DNA of 64,000 nt from Aeromicrobium sp. Root236 (GTDB lineage: Bacteria > Actinomycetota > Actinomycetes > Propionibacteriales > Nocardioidaceae): NCBI RefSeq assembly GCF_001428805.1, contig NZ_LMIS01000001.1, positions 3,263,907-3,327,906 on the forward strand, given 5' to 3'. Position numbers and translations under genes: made by a program. Position 1 is the first letter of the stretch. Each line of letters begins with the position of its first letter. Below are positions 48,506-56,991 of this stretch, in pieces. The notes beneath the pieces were generated by a model. It made no database searches. It was given only the letters and a program-made list of their open reading frames with translations, and had not been told where the DNA came from.

Positions 48506-48814
48506 TCAGGCTGCGGACTCCTTGCCGGACTTCTTGGCCGGCGTGGAGCTGGTGGACGACGAGTCCGACGAGGACGAGCTCGAGCTCGAGGAGCTGTCCT
48601 TGGCGGCCGGCTTGGCCGTGTCGCTGGAGGACGAGCTGGACCGGCTGTCGTTGCGGTAGAACCCTGAGCCCTTGAACACGACGCCGACCGCGTTGAACAC
48701 CTTGCGCAGGTCGCCGCCGCAGTTGGGGCACACGGTCAGCGCATCGTCGGTGAAGCTCTGCTGGACCTCCAGCGCTTCTCCGCAGTCCTTGCACTGATAC
48801 TGGTACTTCGGCAC
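48506..48814 (-). CDS. FmdB-family zinc-ribbon protein
   Basis: A 102-residue protein with an FmdB zinc ribbon at residues 1-45: MPKYQYQCKDCG and TVCPNCGGDL give the metal ligands C8, C11, C29 and C32. A low-complexity tail of serines with DTAKPAAKDSS follows and is probably disordered. Family members may be regulators; their targets are mostly unknown. The tail makes this copy longer than the usual 70-90 residues. Confidence 0.85.
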   Translation of the reverse strand: MPKYQYQCKDCGEALEVQQSFTDDALTVCPNCGGDLRKVFNAVGVVFKGSGFYRNDSRSSSSSSDTAKPAAKDSSSSSSSSSSDSSSTSSTPAKKSGKESAA

Positions 48815-48929
48815 GTCTTGCTCCCGCTCGATCGATGATGCCCCCCAAGGGTACAGTTGCCCGCACCGTGACCGATCACTTCCCTTGTTGGGCTAGTCCT
48901 CGTCGACACAGTCCTCTTGGAGCCCAGCG

Positions 48930-50288
48930 ATGACCGAATGGCTGCTCCTGGCCACCTCATTGCTCCTGATGCTGGCGTGCGGGGTGTTCGTCGCCGCCGA
49001 GTTCTCGTTCGTCACGGTCGACCGGGCCACGATCGAGCGCGATGCCGAGGCGGGGGACGCCGGGGCGCAGGGCACGCTGCTCGCGCTGCGCACGCTGTCG
49101 ACCCAGCTCAGCGGCGCCCAGCTCGGCATCACGATCACCAACCTCGTCATCGGCTTCCTCGCCGAGCCGGCCATCGGTAAGCTGCTCCACGATCCGCTCG
49201 AGTCGGCGGGCCTCGAGGGCGGCACGCTCAAGGGTGTCGCGTACGCCATCGCGCTCGTGCTCAGCACCGTCGTGACGATGCTGGTCGGCGAGCTCGTGCC
49301 CAAGAACTTCGCCCTGGCCCTGCCGCAACGCACGGCGGCCGTGACGCAATGGCCGCAGCGCATGTTCACCAAGGCCATGGCGTGGCCGATCCGCGCTCTC
49401 AACGGGCTCGCCAACGCGATCCTGCGGCTGCTCGGTGTCGAGCCGCAGGAGGAGCTGCGCTCGGCGCGCTCGCCGGTCGAGCTGCGCTCCCTCGTGCTGC
49501 GATCGGCTCAACAGGGTGCGATCGACGACGAGACCGCCGACCTCGTGGCCCGCAGCATCGCGTTCGGTGACCGCACGGCGGCCGACGTGCGTACGCCCAG
49601 GGTCCGGGTGCACTTCCTCGAGGGGCGCGACACGGCGTTCGACGTGATCGAGGCCGCCCGCCAGACCGGGCACTCGCGCTTCCCGGTCATCGGCAAGGGC
49701 CCTGACGACGTCATCGGCATCGTGCACATCAAGCGGGCCGTCGGCATCGAGCCGGACCGCCGTCGCAGCGTACGCATCGCCGACATCACGGATCCCGCGA
49801 CGATCGTGCCCGACAGCATCGAGCTCGACCCACTGCTGGCCCTGTTGCGTGAGCAGGGCATGCAGATGGCGATCGTGATGGACGAGTACGGCGGCACCGA
49901 CGGGGTCGTGACGCTCGAGGACCTCGTCGAGGAGATCGTCGGCGACATCGCCGACGAGCACGACCGGCTCTCGTCGCGCAGCCGGCACCGCCGTGACGGC
50001 ACGTGGTCGCTGTCGGGCCTGCTGCGCCCCGACGAGGTCGAGGAGCAGACCGGGATCGCGCTGCCCGAGGGTGAGGACTACGAGACGATCGCCGGCCTGT
50101 TCCACGAGAAGCTCGGCCGCATCGCGGTGCGCGGTGACTCCGTCACCCTGCGCCTCGACCGTACGCCGGACGATGACGAGGAGGACCCCGAGCCGGTGGT
50201 CGTCACGCTCATGGTGGAACGCATGGAGGGTCGCCGCATCGACCGGGTCTCGCTGACGGTCGACGACGACGGCGGTGGTGACACGTGA
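48930..50288 (+). CDS. hemolysin-family (CNNM/CorC-type) membrane protein
   Basis: A 452-residue protein with an N-terminal DUF21 membrane domain of three to four helices, paired CBS domains at about residues 215-335 (SRFPVIGKGPDDVIGIVHIK and MQMAIVMDEYGGTDGVVTLEDL) and a C-terminal CorC/HlyC domain. Relatives transport magnesium or control its efflux. GGAG 8 bases upstream supports ATG at 48930. It overlaps the next gene by 4 bp (GTGA), so they are coupled and may form a pair in the membrane. Confidence 0.9.
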   Translation: MTEWLLLATSLLLMLACGVFVAAEFSFVTVDRATIERDAEAGDAGAQGTLLALRTLSTQLSGAQLGITITNLVIGFLAEPAIGKLLHDPLESAGLEGGTLKGVAYAIALVLSTVVTMLVGELVPKNFALALPQRTAAVTQWPQRMFTKAMAWPIRALNGLANAILRLLGVEPQEELRSARSPVELRSLVLRSAQQGAIDDETADLVARSIAFGDRTAADVRTPRVRVHFLEGRDTAFDVIEAARQTGHSRFPVIGKGPDDVIGIVHIKRAVGIEPDRRRSVRIADITDPATIVPDSIELDPLLALLREQGMQMAIVMDEYGGTDGVVTLEDLVEEIVGDIADEHDRLSSRSRHRRDGTWSLSGLLRPDEVEEQTGIALPEGEDYETIAGLFHEKLGRIAVRGDSVTLRLDRTPDDDEEDPEPVVVTLMVERMEGRRIDRVSLTVDDDGGGDT

Positions 50289-51322
50289 ACGGCTTCGTCG
50301 GCGTCCTGGTGACCGTCGTGCTGCTGGCGCTCAATGCCTTGTTCGTGGCGTCGGAGTTCGCGCTGATCTCGGCACGGCGCACACAGCTCGAGCCGCGCAT
50401 CCAGGCCGGCTCGCGGCCGGCGCGCATGGCCATGCGGGCGATCGAGAACATCACCCAGGTCATGGCTGCGGCGCAGCTCGGCATCACGATCTGCTCGCTC
50501 GGCCTGGGCGCCGTGGGCGAGCCGGCCATCGCGCACCTCTTCGAGCCGCTGTTCGAGGCGCTGCACGTGCCGCACGGTGCGGTGCACCCGTTGTCGTTCG
50601 TCATCGCCATGACGATCGTCGTGTTCGCGCACGTCGTCCTCGGCGAGATGGTGCCCAAGAACCTCGCCCTGGTGGGGCCCGACCGAGCGGCGCTGTTCCT
50701 CGGCCCGTTCATGCTCGCGGTCGTCGCGATCCTGAAGCCGTTCGTCGTGGCGCTCAACGGCACGGCCAACACGATCATCCGGCTGTTCCGCATCGAGCCC
50801 AAGGGTGAGGTCGCCTCGACCTACTCGCACGACGAGGTCGCAGGGTTGGTCGAGGAGTCCCGTCGTGAGGGCCTGCTCGACGAGGACGAGTACGACCTGG
50901 TGTCGGGGGCCCTCGACTTCCACGAGGGCACCGTCGACGAGGTGCTGCTGCCGAGCGCCGGCCTGGTGACGATCCCGCCGAGTGCCACACCGGTCGACGT
51001 CGAGCGGGCGTGTGCTGAGACGGGCTTCTCGCGGTTCCCGGTGCTCGACGCCAACGGCGAGATCGCGGGCTACCTCCACATCAAGGACGTCCTCGAGACC
51101 GACGAGGAGTCGCGGCTCGAGACGATCGCCGACAAGTGGCTGCGGCCGTTGGCGACGGTCGTCGCCGGGTCCGGCCTCTACGAGGCGCTGCGCACGATGC
51201 AGGCCCGCGGCTCGCACATGGCGCGCGTCGCCGACGAGTCGGGCGCCGTGCTCGGGGTCATCATGCTGGAGGACGTCCTCGAGGAGCTCGTCGGCGAGAT
51301 CCGGAGCGCCGAGCGCGCCTAG
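50285..51322 (+). CDS. hemolysin-family (CNNM/CorC-type) membrane protein, paralogue
   Basis: A 345-residue relative of the upstream protein, with a DUF21 domain and CBS domains but no clear C-terminal CorC/HlyC domain. The GTG start at 50285 overlaps the upstream stop (GTGA). It begins MNGFVGVLVTVVLLALNALFVASEFALISARR. Such pairs of CNNM-type proteins are common in actinobacteria and may form heteromeric transporters. Confidence 0.88.
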   Translation: MNGFVGVLVTVVLLALNALFVASEFALISARRTQLEPRIQAGSRPARMAMRAIENITQVMAAAQLGITICSLGLGAVGEPAIAHLFEPLFEALHVPHGAVHPLSFVIAMTIVVFAHVVLGEMVPKNLALVGPDRAALFLGPFMLAVVAILKPFVVALNGTANTIIRLFRIEPKGEVASTYSHDEVAGLVEESRREGLLDEDEYDLVSGALDFHEGTVDEVLLPSAGLVTIPPSATPVDVERACAETGFSRFPVLDANGEIAGYLHIKDVLETDEESRLETIADKWLRPLATVVAGSGLYEALRTMQARGSHMARVADESGAVLGVIMLEDVLEELVGEIRSAERA

Positions 51323-51326
51323 CCGT

Positions 51327-51782
51327 TCAACGGCGCGGGTCGACCTCGTGGGCGTCGACCACGCGCTGCAGGCCCTTGGCGATGGCGTCCTGCTGGGCAG
51401 CGGTGAGGTGCCGGTTGAAGTGCTCCTCGATGCCGGCGAGGTAGACGGGCGCGGCCTCACGGCGAGCGGCGCGGCCCTCCGGCGTGAGCCGGGCGAGGGT
51501 CGCCCGTCCGTCGTCGGGATCCGGGACCCGCTCGATGTAGCCGACCCGCTCCAGCTCCGACACGAGCCGGCTGACGCGCGTCCGTGAGAGCACGACCCGT
51601 GCGGCGAGGTCCTGCATGCGCAGCTGGTGGTCGGGCGCGGCGTTGAGCTCGAGCAGGACGTCGTACCAGGAGAGAGGGATGAGCTTCCGGTCCTGCAGGT
51701 CCTGCTCGATCGCTCGCAGCGCGCGGTTCTGCGCCCGCAGCACGGCCTGCCACGCAGCGACGGGATTCCGGTCCTCGGCCAT
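51327..51782 (-). CDS. MarR-family transcriptional regulator
   Basis: A 151-residue winged-helix regulator: LSWYDVLLELNAAPDHQLRMQDLAARVVLSRTRVSRLVSELERVGYI and the wing DPDDGRATLARLTPEGR. It is divergent from the YceI gene, 82 bp away, and the shared promoter region holds two palindromes. Autoregulation and control of yceI are likely. Confidence 0.9.
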   Translation of the reverse strand: MAEDRNPVAAWQAVLRAQNRALRAIEQDLQDRKLIPLSWYDVLLELNAAPDHQLRMQDLAARVVLSRTRVSRLVSELERVGYIERVPDPDDGRATLARLTPEGRAARREAAPVYLAGIEEHFNRHLTAAQQDAIAKGLQRVVDAHEVDPRR

Positions 51783-51798
51783 GTGACGAAGCTACTAC

Positions 51799-51837
51799 TT
51801 GCGTGCATCCGCACGCAAATGTAGAGTGTGTGCACAC
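51799..51837. promoter_or_regulatory. two palindromic operator candidates between marR and yceI
   Basis: TTGCGTGC-ATCC-GCACGCAA at 51799-51818 is an exact inverted repeat with 8-bp arms. A second palindrome, GTGTGCACAC at 51828-51837, lies 9 bp on. Both sit between the divergent MarR and YceI genes, where they would cover the promoters. Confidence 0.65.
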
Positions 51838-51864
51838 GCACATAACTACGAGAAGGGCCACACC

Positions 51865-52443
51865 ATGAGCACTGCAGCAGCTGTCGACCAGATCGACCTC
51901 CCGGCCACCGGCACCTGGACGATCGATCCGGGCCATGCCGAGGTCGGCTTCATCGGCCGGCACTTCGGCCTGACCAAGGTCCGCGGGCGGTTCACCGGCG
52001 TCGAGGGAACCGTCACGGTGAGGGAGCCCCTCGACCTCTCCGAGGTGCACGTGGTCATCGACATGGCGTCGGTGAGCTCGGGCAGCCAGACCCGCGACGA
52101 CCACTTGCGGTCGGAGGACTTCTTCGACGTCGCCAACCACCCGCAGGCGGTCTTCCGGTCGACGGGGGTCACCACCACGGGCGCGGTGGCGCAGATGACG
52201 GGTGAGCTGACCATCAAGGGCGTCACTCGGCCGCTGACACTCGAGGCTGAGTACCTCGGCCACGCGACGGACCCGTGGGGCGCCGAGCGGGCCGTGTTCA
52301 GCGCTGCCGGCACGATCAACCGCGAGGACTGGGGCCTGACGTGGAACATGGCCCTCGAGGCCGGAGGCCTTCTGGTGTCCAAGGAGATCCGGCTCGAGAT
52401 CGAGGTCGAGCTCGTACGTCCAGAGCCCTCGGAGGAGTCCTGA
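51865..52443 (+). CDS. YceI-family lipocalin-like protein
   Basis: A 192-residue YceI protein without a signal peptide. Typical segments are TGTWTIDPGHAEVGFIGRHFGLTKVRGRF, SGSQTRDDHLRSEDFFDVANHPQ and the closing GLLVSKEIRLEIEVELV. The family has a lipocalin-like barrel that binds isoprenoid or lipid molecules. The start at ATG 51865 has AGAAGG before it. Its MarR partner is divergent, with two palindromes between. Confidence 0.92.
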   Translation: MSTAAAVDQIDLPATGTWTIDPGHAEVGFIGRHFGLTKVRGRFTGVEGTVTVREPLDLSEVHVVIDMASVSSGSQTRDDHLRSEDFFDVANHPQAVFRSTGVTTTGAVAQMTGELTIKGVTRPLTLEAEYLGHATDPWGAERAVFSAAGTINREDWGLTWNMALEAGGLLVSKEIRLEIEVELVRPEPSEES

Positions 52444-52453
52444 ATCAGCAGCG

Positions 52454-53011
52454 TCAGGGCACGCGGAACAGGCCGCCGGGGGTCACGGCCATCTGGACCG
52501 GTACGTCGTGGGGTTCGTGCGGCAGCTCGGGCACCAGCTCGTGCGTGAAGACCAGCGCGCACAGCGGCGCCCGTACGCCCGCGAGTGCCCGGTCGTAGTA
52601 GCCGGCCCCGCGGCCCAGACGATGTCCGGCATGGTCGACCGCGAGCGCCGGGACGACCACGACGTCGCACGTCTCGAGCGCGTCGGTGCCGAGGGACGGC
52701 CCGGCGGGCTCGGGGATGCCGAGCGGAGTCGTGGTCAGCGACGACTCCAGGTCGTACGCTACCCAGTCGAGCGTGCGGTCGTCGCGGCTCAGCGGCACGA
52801 CGACCTCGATGCTGCGGTCGATAAGGCCCGCGATCAGCGGGACGGTGCCGGGCTCGGACGGCATCGAGAGGTAGCAGGCGACCCGCTTCGCCCGGGCGAC
52901 GACGGGTGCGGCGAGCAGGTGGAGCGCGATCGCGTCAGCCGCCTGCCGGCGCGCCTCGGGGGCCATGGCGCGGCGCCTCGCCAGAAGGTCCAAACGCGCC
53001 TGTTCCTTCAT
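52454..53011 (-). CDS. 5-formyltetrahydrofolate cyclo-ligase
   Basis: A 185-residue enzyme that turns 5-formyl-THF into 5,10-methenyl-THF with ATP. Motifs are present for the family: RRRAMAPEARRQA near the start, YLSMPSEPGT, and the phosphate-binding VDHAGHRLGRGAGYYDRAL. I place the start at ATG 53011 (a GTG lies one codon earlier). It is divergent from the UDP-glucose pyrophosphorylase gene, 26 bp away. This neighbourhood with galU and moeA is conserved in actinobacteria. Confidence 0.92.
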   Translation of the reverse strand: MKEQARLDLLARRRAMAPEARRQAADAIALHLLAAPVVARAKRVACYLSMPSEPGTVPLIAGLIDRSIEVVVPLSRDDRTLDWVAYDLESSLTTTPLGIPEPAGPSLGTDALETCDVVVVPALAVDHAGHRLGRGAGYYDRALAGVRAPLCALVFTHELVPELPHEPHDVPVQMAVTPGGLFRVP

Positions 53012-53037
53012 CACGCGCTGACGCTAGCGTATGGGGA

Positions 53038-54417
53038 ATGTCGGGAATGTCGGGACTGGCGATGGCGCAGCAGCGCATGACGGACGCTGGCGTGCCCCAG
53101 CGAGCAATCGATGTCTTCTCCTCCTTCTACGCCAAGCTCGAGGAGGGCGAGAGCGGGATGATCCGCGAGGCGGACGTCGACCCGCTCGACGGCATCGACC
53201 ATGCCGGCGCGCTCCAGCTGAGCGACGAGGAGTGCCGCGCCGCCGCCGCGGTCACCGCGGTGATCAAGCTCAACGGCGGGCTCGGCACCTCGATGGGCCT
53301 CGACAAGGCCAAGACGCTGCTGCCCGTACGCCAGGACCTCACGTTCCTCGACGTCATCGTGGGCCAGGTCCGCCACGTGCGGCAGTCCCTCGACGTACGC
53401 CTGCCGCTGCTGTTCATGAACAGCTTCCGCACACGTGACGACACCCTTGCGGCACTGGCGAAGTACGACGACCTCGAGGTCGAGGGCCTGCCGATCGACT
53501 TCCTGCAGAACCGCGAGCCCAAGCTGCGCGCCGACGACCTGACGCCCGTCGACTGGCCGGCCGACCCGTCGCTGGAGTGGTGCCCGCCAGGCCACGGCGA
53601 CCTCTACACAGCCCTTGAGGTCTCCGGCATCCTCGACGCCCTCCTCGACGCCGGCTACCGCTACGCGACCGTCTCCAACGCCGACAACCTCGGCTCGGCG
53701 CCGGACCCGGCGATGATGGGCTGGTTCGCGGCGTCGGGCGCCCCGTACGCCGCAGAGGTCTGCCGGCGTACGCCCGCCGACGTCAAGGGCGGGCACATCG
53801 TCGTACGCAAGAGCGACGGCCGTCTCGTGCTGCGGGAGACCGCCCAGGTCGCACCGGAGGACGCCCCCGAGGCTGACGACCCGCAGCGGCACAAGTACTT
53901 CCACTGCAACAACCTGTGGTTCGACCTGCGGGTCATGAAGGCGACGCTCGAGGCCCGCGACGGCATCCTCGGCCTGCCGCTGATCCGCAACGCCAAGACC
54001 GTCGATCCGACCGACCCCTCGTCGACCAAGGTCGTGCAGATCGAGTCGGCGATGGGTGCCGCGGTCGAGGTGTTCGAGGGGGCCACCGCGATCGAGGTCG
54101 ATCGTTCGCGGTTCCTGCCGGTCAAGACCACCAACGACCTGTTGCTGCTGCGCTCCGACGTCTACGGGGTGGGCGAGGACTTCCGCGTACGCGCGCAGGT
54201 GAGCTCGGCGCCGCTCGTCAACCTCGACCGCCGGTTCTACACGACGATGGCCGACTTCGATGCGCGCATCCCGGAGGCTCCGTCGCTGGTCGACGCCACG
54301 TCGTTGACCGTCAAGGGCGACTGGCGCTTCGGCCGAGGTGTCACGATGCGCGGCGACGTGGTGCTCGACGACTCCGGCGCGGCCCAGAGCGTCCCGGCGG
54401 GCGCCCAGTTAGGCTGA
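53038..54417 (+). CDS. UTP-glucose-1-phosphate uridylyltransferase, UGP (eukaryote-like) type
   Basis: A 459-residue pyrophosphorylase of the UDPGP family. The catalytic signature is VIKLNGGLGTSMGLDKAKTLLPV, followed by a DFLQNREPKL segment and a C-terminal beta-helix. It forms UDP-glucose for polysaccharides and trehalose. Three in-frame ATG codons occur at 53038, 53047 and 53062; I use 53038. The moeA gene starts 5 bp after its stop, so they are probably co-transcribed. Confidence 0.9.
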   Translation: MSGMSGLAMAQQRMTDAGVPQRAIDVFSSFYAKLEEGESGMIREADVDPLDGIDHAGALQLSDEECRAAAAVTAVIKLNGGLGTSMGLDKAKTLLPVRQDLTFLDVIVGQVRHVRQSLDVRLPLLFMNSFRTRDDTLAALAKYDDLEVEGLPIDFLQNREPKLRADDLTPVDWPADPSLEWCPPGHGDLYTALEVSGILDALLDAGYRYATVSNADNLGSAPDPAMMGWFAASGAPYAAEVCRRTPADVKGGHIVVRKSDGRLVLRETAQVAPEDAPEADDPQRHKYFHCNNLWFDLRVMKATLEARDGILGLPLIRNAKTVDPTDPSSTKVVQIESAMGAAVEVFEGATAIEVDRSRFLPVKTTNDLLLLRSDVYGVGEDFRVRAQVSSAPLVNLDRRFYTTMADFDARIPEAPSLVDATSLTVKGDWRFGRGVTMRGDVVLDDSGAAQSVPAGAQLG

Positions 54418-54422
54418 CTCGC

Positions 54423-56012
54423 ATGTCACCTGGAGAAACCGACGACGGGCCGGAGCAGAACATGCTGCCGCTCGGCTCGGACACTCCGCCGGATCCGATC
54501 CCGGGATACCCGTCCAGTCCGGCCGGCGAGGGTGAGCAGACCGAGCCCGTACGCCTGCCCGAGGCGCCGTCGGAGCAGGCGGCGCCGGTTGAGCCTGTCG
54601 AAACCCCTCCTGTCGCTTCGACAAGCTCAACGACCGACGGGCCGTCCGAGCCGGTTGAGCCGGTTGAGCCTGTCGAAACCCCTCCTGTCGCTTCGACAAG
54701 CTCAACGACCGACACCTCGCCCGAGCCGGCGGCTCCCGCACAGCCCGCCTCCTCCGGTGCCCGTCCCCGGCCGGCGAGCGTCCGCGAGGGCATGCTGACC
54801 GTCGAGGACCACCTCGAGAAGATCCTGCGCGGCATCGGTCCGCTCGGCGCCTACGACCAGCCGCTCGTCGAGTCGCTCGGCCTGCCGTTGCACGAGGCCT
54901 TCGTGAGCCCCTCGGACCTGCCGCTGTTCGACAACTCCGCGATGGACGGTTATGCCGTCCGGTCCGAGGACGTCGTGGGCGCGACCCGCGAGCAGCCGGT
55001 CGCGCTGCCGGTCGTCGGCGAGATCGCCGCAGGGTCCGGCCGGCCGTTCGCGATCAGCGCGGGCACCGCGGTCAAGATCATGACGGGCGCGCCGATCCCG
55101 CGTGGCGCCGACGCCGTCGTGCCGTTCGAGAAGACCGACCGCGGCAATGCCAGGGTCGAGATCTACGAGCCGGCTGCCCGCGGCGCATGCATCCGGCCCA
55201 AGGGCGATGACATCAAGGCCGGCGAGACCGTGCTCGCCGAGGGCACCGTTCTCGGACCGCGTGAGATCGGGTTGCTGGCCTCGCTCGGTGCGCCCCGGGC
55301 CAAGGCGCGTCCCCGTCCGCGCGTCGTCGTCATCTCGACCGGCGACGAGCTCCGCGAGCCCGGCACGCACCTCGACTTCGACTCGATCCACGACGGCAAC
55401 AGCTACATGCTCGCCGCGGCGGTCCGTGACGCCGGCGCGATCTGCTACCGCGTCGGGGCGGTCGACGACAGCCCGCGCACGTTCCGCAAGGTGCTCTCCG
55501 AGCAGCTCGTCCGAGCCGACCTGGTCGTCACGAGCGGCGGCATCAGCAAGGGTGACCACGACGTCGTCAAGGAGACGCTGTCGGCGCTCGGCACGGTCGA
55601 CTTCGTCGAGGTCGCGATGCAGCCCGGCAAGCCCCAGGGCTTCGGCCGGGTCTTCGACGAGCAGACCCCGATCATCACGCTGCCCGGCAACGCGGTCTCG
55701 GCCTATGTCTCGTTCGAGGTGTTCGTGCTCCCGGCGATCCGGCGCATGATGGGCCGTACGCCCTACCGCCGGCCCATGGTGCACGCGGTCCTGGCCGCCG
55801 ACCTCAGGTCGACGCCCGGCATCCGCCAGTACGTCCGTGGGGTCTTCGAGGTGACGCACCGGGGCGCCAAGGTCACGCCGATCCTCGGCAACGGTTCGCA
55901 CCTCATCGGCTCCCTGGCCAAGGCCAACGCGCTGATCATCGTCGGCGAGGACCAGACCGCGCTCAACATGGGCGACACCGTGCGCACGCTGGTGCTGGAT
56001 CGGCCGTTCTGA
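54423..56012 (+). CDS. moeA: molybdopterin molybdotransferase with repeat-containing N-terminal extension
   Basis: A 529-residue protein whose last 406 residues are a standard MoeA, starting MLTVEDHLEKILRGI (M124) and including PLFDNSAMDGYAVRS and IMTGAPIPRGADAVVPFE. It inserts molybdate into molybdopterin. The first 123 residues are an acidic proline/threonine/serine-rich extension that contains two in-frame copies of a palindromic DNA repeat. A start at 54792 would yield a normal MoeA, so the extension could be untranslated. moaC follows by 2 bp and moaB overlaps moaC, forming a molybdopterin operon. Confidence 0.9.
   Translation: MSPGETDDGPEQNMLPLGSDTPPDPIPGYPSSPAGEGEQTEPVRLPEAPSEQAAPVEPVETPPVASTSSTTDGPSEPVEPVEPVETPPVASTSSTTDTSPEPAAPAQPASSGARPRPASVREGMLTVEDHLEKILRGIGPLGAYDQPLVESLGLPLHEAFVSPSDLPLFDNSAMDGYAVRSEDVVGATREQPVALPVVGEIAAGSGRPFAISAGTAVKIMTGAPIPRGADAVVPFEKTDRGNARVEIYEPAARGACIRPKGDDIKAGETVLAEGTVLGPREIGLLASLGAPRAKARPRPRVVVISTGDELREPGTHLDFDSIHDGNSYMLAAAVRDAGAICYRVGAVDDSPRTFRKVLSEQLVRADLVVTSGGISKGDHDVVKETLSALGTVDFVEVAMQPGKPQGFGRVFDEQTPIITLPGNAVSAYVSFEVFVLPAIRRMMGRTPYRRPMVHAVLAADLRSTPGIRQYVRGVFEVTHRGAKVTPILGNGSHLIGSLAKANALIIVGEDQTALNMGDTVRTLVLDRPF
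54585..54638. repeat. in-frame palindromic repeat, copy 1 (moeA leader)
   Basis: GTTGAGCCTGTCGAAAC at 54588-54604 and its inverted copy GCTTCGACAAGCTCAAC at 54615-54631 flank a short centre. The 54-bp block 54585-54638 recurs exactly at 54660-54713. In the moeA frame it encodes PVEPVETPPVASTSSTTD. The core matches the intergenic repeat at 686-756. Confidence 0.9.
54660..54713. repeat. in-frame palindromic repeat, copy 2 (moeA leader)
   Basis: An exact copy of the 54-bp block at 54585-54638, 75 bp (25 codons) further on, so the moeA reading frame is kept. It encodes the same 18-residue peptide. Between the two copies only GPSEPVE-type codons occur. Confidence 0.9.
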
Positions 56013-56014
56013 CC

Positions 56015-56503
56015 ATGCCCGACCGGCTCACCCACGTCGACGACTCCGGCGCCGCCCGCATGGTCGACGTCACCGCCAAGGACGTCACGGCCCGCACGGC
56101 CACGGCTCGCGGCCGTGTGGAGGTCAGCCCCGAGGTGATCGCGCTCCTGCGCGGCGAGGGTGTGCCCAAGGGCGATGCCATCGCGACGGCCCGGATCGCC
56201 GGCATCATGGCGACCAAGCGCACCCCTGACCTGATCCCGCTGTGCCACCCGCTGGCGATCGGAGGGGTCGAGGTCGACCTGGTCGTCGAGGACGATGCCG
56301 TCGCCATCTCCGCGACGGTGCGGACCGCAGATCGTACGGGCGTCGAGATGGAGGCCCTCACCGCCGTGAGCGTCGCTGCGCTGACCGTCGTCGACATGGT
56401 CAAGGCCGTCGACAAGCTGGCCCGCATCACCGACATCGAGGTGGTCGCCAAGTCCGGTGGCAAGAGCGGCGACTGGACGCGGTCGGCGACGGGGCAGGCA
56501 TGA
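56015..56503 (+). CDS. moaC: cyclic pyranopterin monophosphate synthase
   Basis: A 162-residue MoaC. Landmarks are MVDVTAKDVTARTATARG, LCHPLAIGGVEVD (the metal- and substrate-binding histidine region) and MVKAVDKLARI. With MoaA it converts GTP to cyclic pyranopterin monophosphate, the first step to molybdopterin. It starts 2 bp after moeA and overlaps moaB by 4 bp. Confidence 0.96.
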   Translation: MPDRLTHVDDSGAARMVDVTAKDVTARTATARGRVEVSPEVIALLRGEGVPKGDAIATARIAGIMATKRTPDLIPLCHPLAIGGVEVDLVVEDDAVAISATVRTADRTGVEMEALTAVSVAALTVVDMVKAVDKLARITDIEVVAKSGGKSGDWTRSATGQA

Positions 56504-56991
56504 AGGCAGCTGTCGTGGTCGCGTCCAACCGGGCGTCGACCGGGGTCTACGAGGACACGACGGGGCCGCTGATCGTCGAGGCGCTGACGGCCTGGGGCTT
56601 CGAGGTCGGCGCGCCGGCCGTGGTCGGTGACGGTGAACCCGTCGCCGAGGCCATCCGTGCGGCTCTCGCCGAGGGGGTCTCGGTCGTGCTGTCGACCGGT
56701 GGCACCGGCATCAACCCGACCGATCGCACTCCGGAGGCGACCCGTCCGCTGCTGGACCGGGAGCTGCCGGGCGTCGCCGAGGCCATCCGCGCGCACGGCG
56801 TCGCCAAGGGCGTACCCACCGCGATGCTGTCGCGCGGGGTCGCCGGCGTCTCGGGCAGGGCCGTCATCGTCAACCTCCCCGGCTCTCGCGGCGGGGTCAA
56901 GGACGGCCTCGAGGTGCTGGCCGACGTCCTGCCGCATGCCGTCGACCAGCTGATGGGCGGCGACCATCCCCGCGCTGGGAGCGCGTCCTGA
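56500..56991 (+). CDS. moaB: molybdenum cofactor biosynthesis protein MoaB/Mog type
   Basis: A 163-residue MoaB-type protein with the nucleotide-binding STGGTGINPTDRTPEATRPL segment and VNLPGSRGGVKDG at its C-terminus. It adenylates molybdopterin (Mog activity) or acts in a related step before MoeA. The ATG at 56500 overlaps the moaC stop. Its own stop overlaps the GNAT start (CTGA at 56988-56991). Confidence 0.93.
   Translation: MKAAVVVASNRASTGVYEDTTGPLIVEALTAWGFEVGAPAVVGDGEPVAEAIRAALAEGVSVVLSTGGTGINPTDRTPEATRPLLDRELPGVAEAIRAHGVAKGVPTAMLSRGVAGVSGRAVIVNLPGSRGGVKDGLEVLADVLPHAVDQLMGGDHPRAGSAS

Noticed and set aside
48506..48640. A frameshift or sequencing artefact in the serine-rich tail of the FmdB protein
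   Set aside because: The frame is open to a normal stop, and serine-rich tails are common in this family in actinobacteria.
54585..54713. A CRISPR-like or tandem-repeat array in the moeA leader
   Set aside because: Only two copies are present, each is internally palindromic and matches an intergenic repeat elsewhere, and the 21-bp spacer resembles neither CRISPR spacing nor content.
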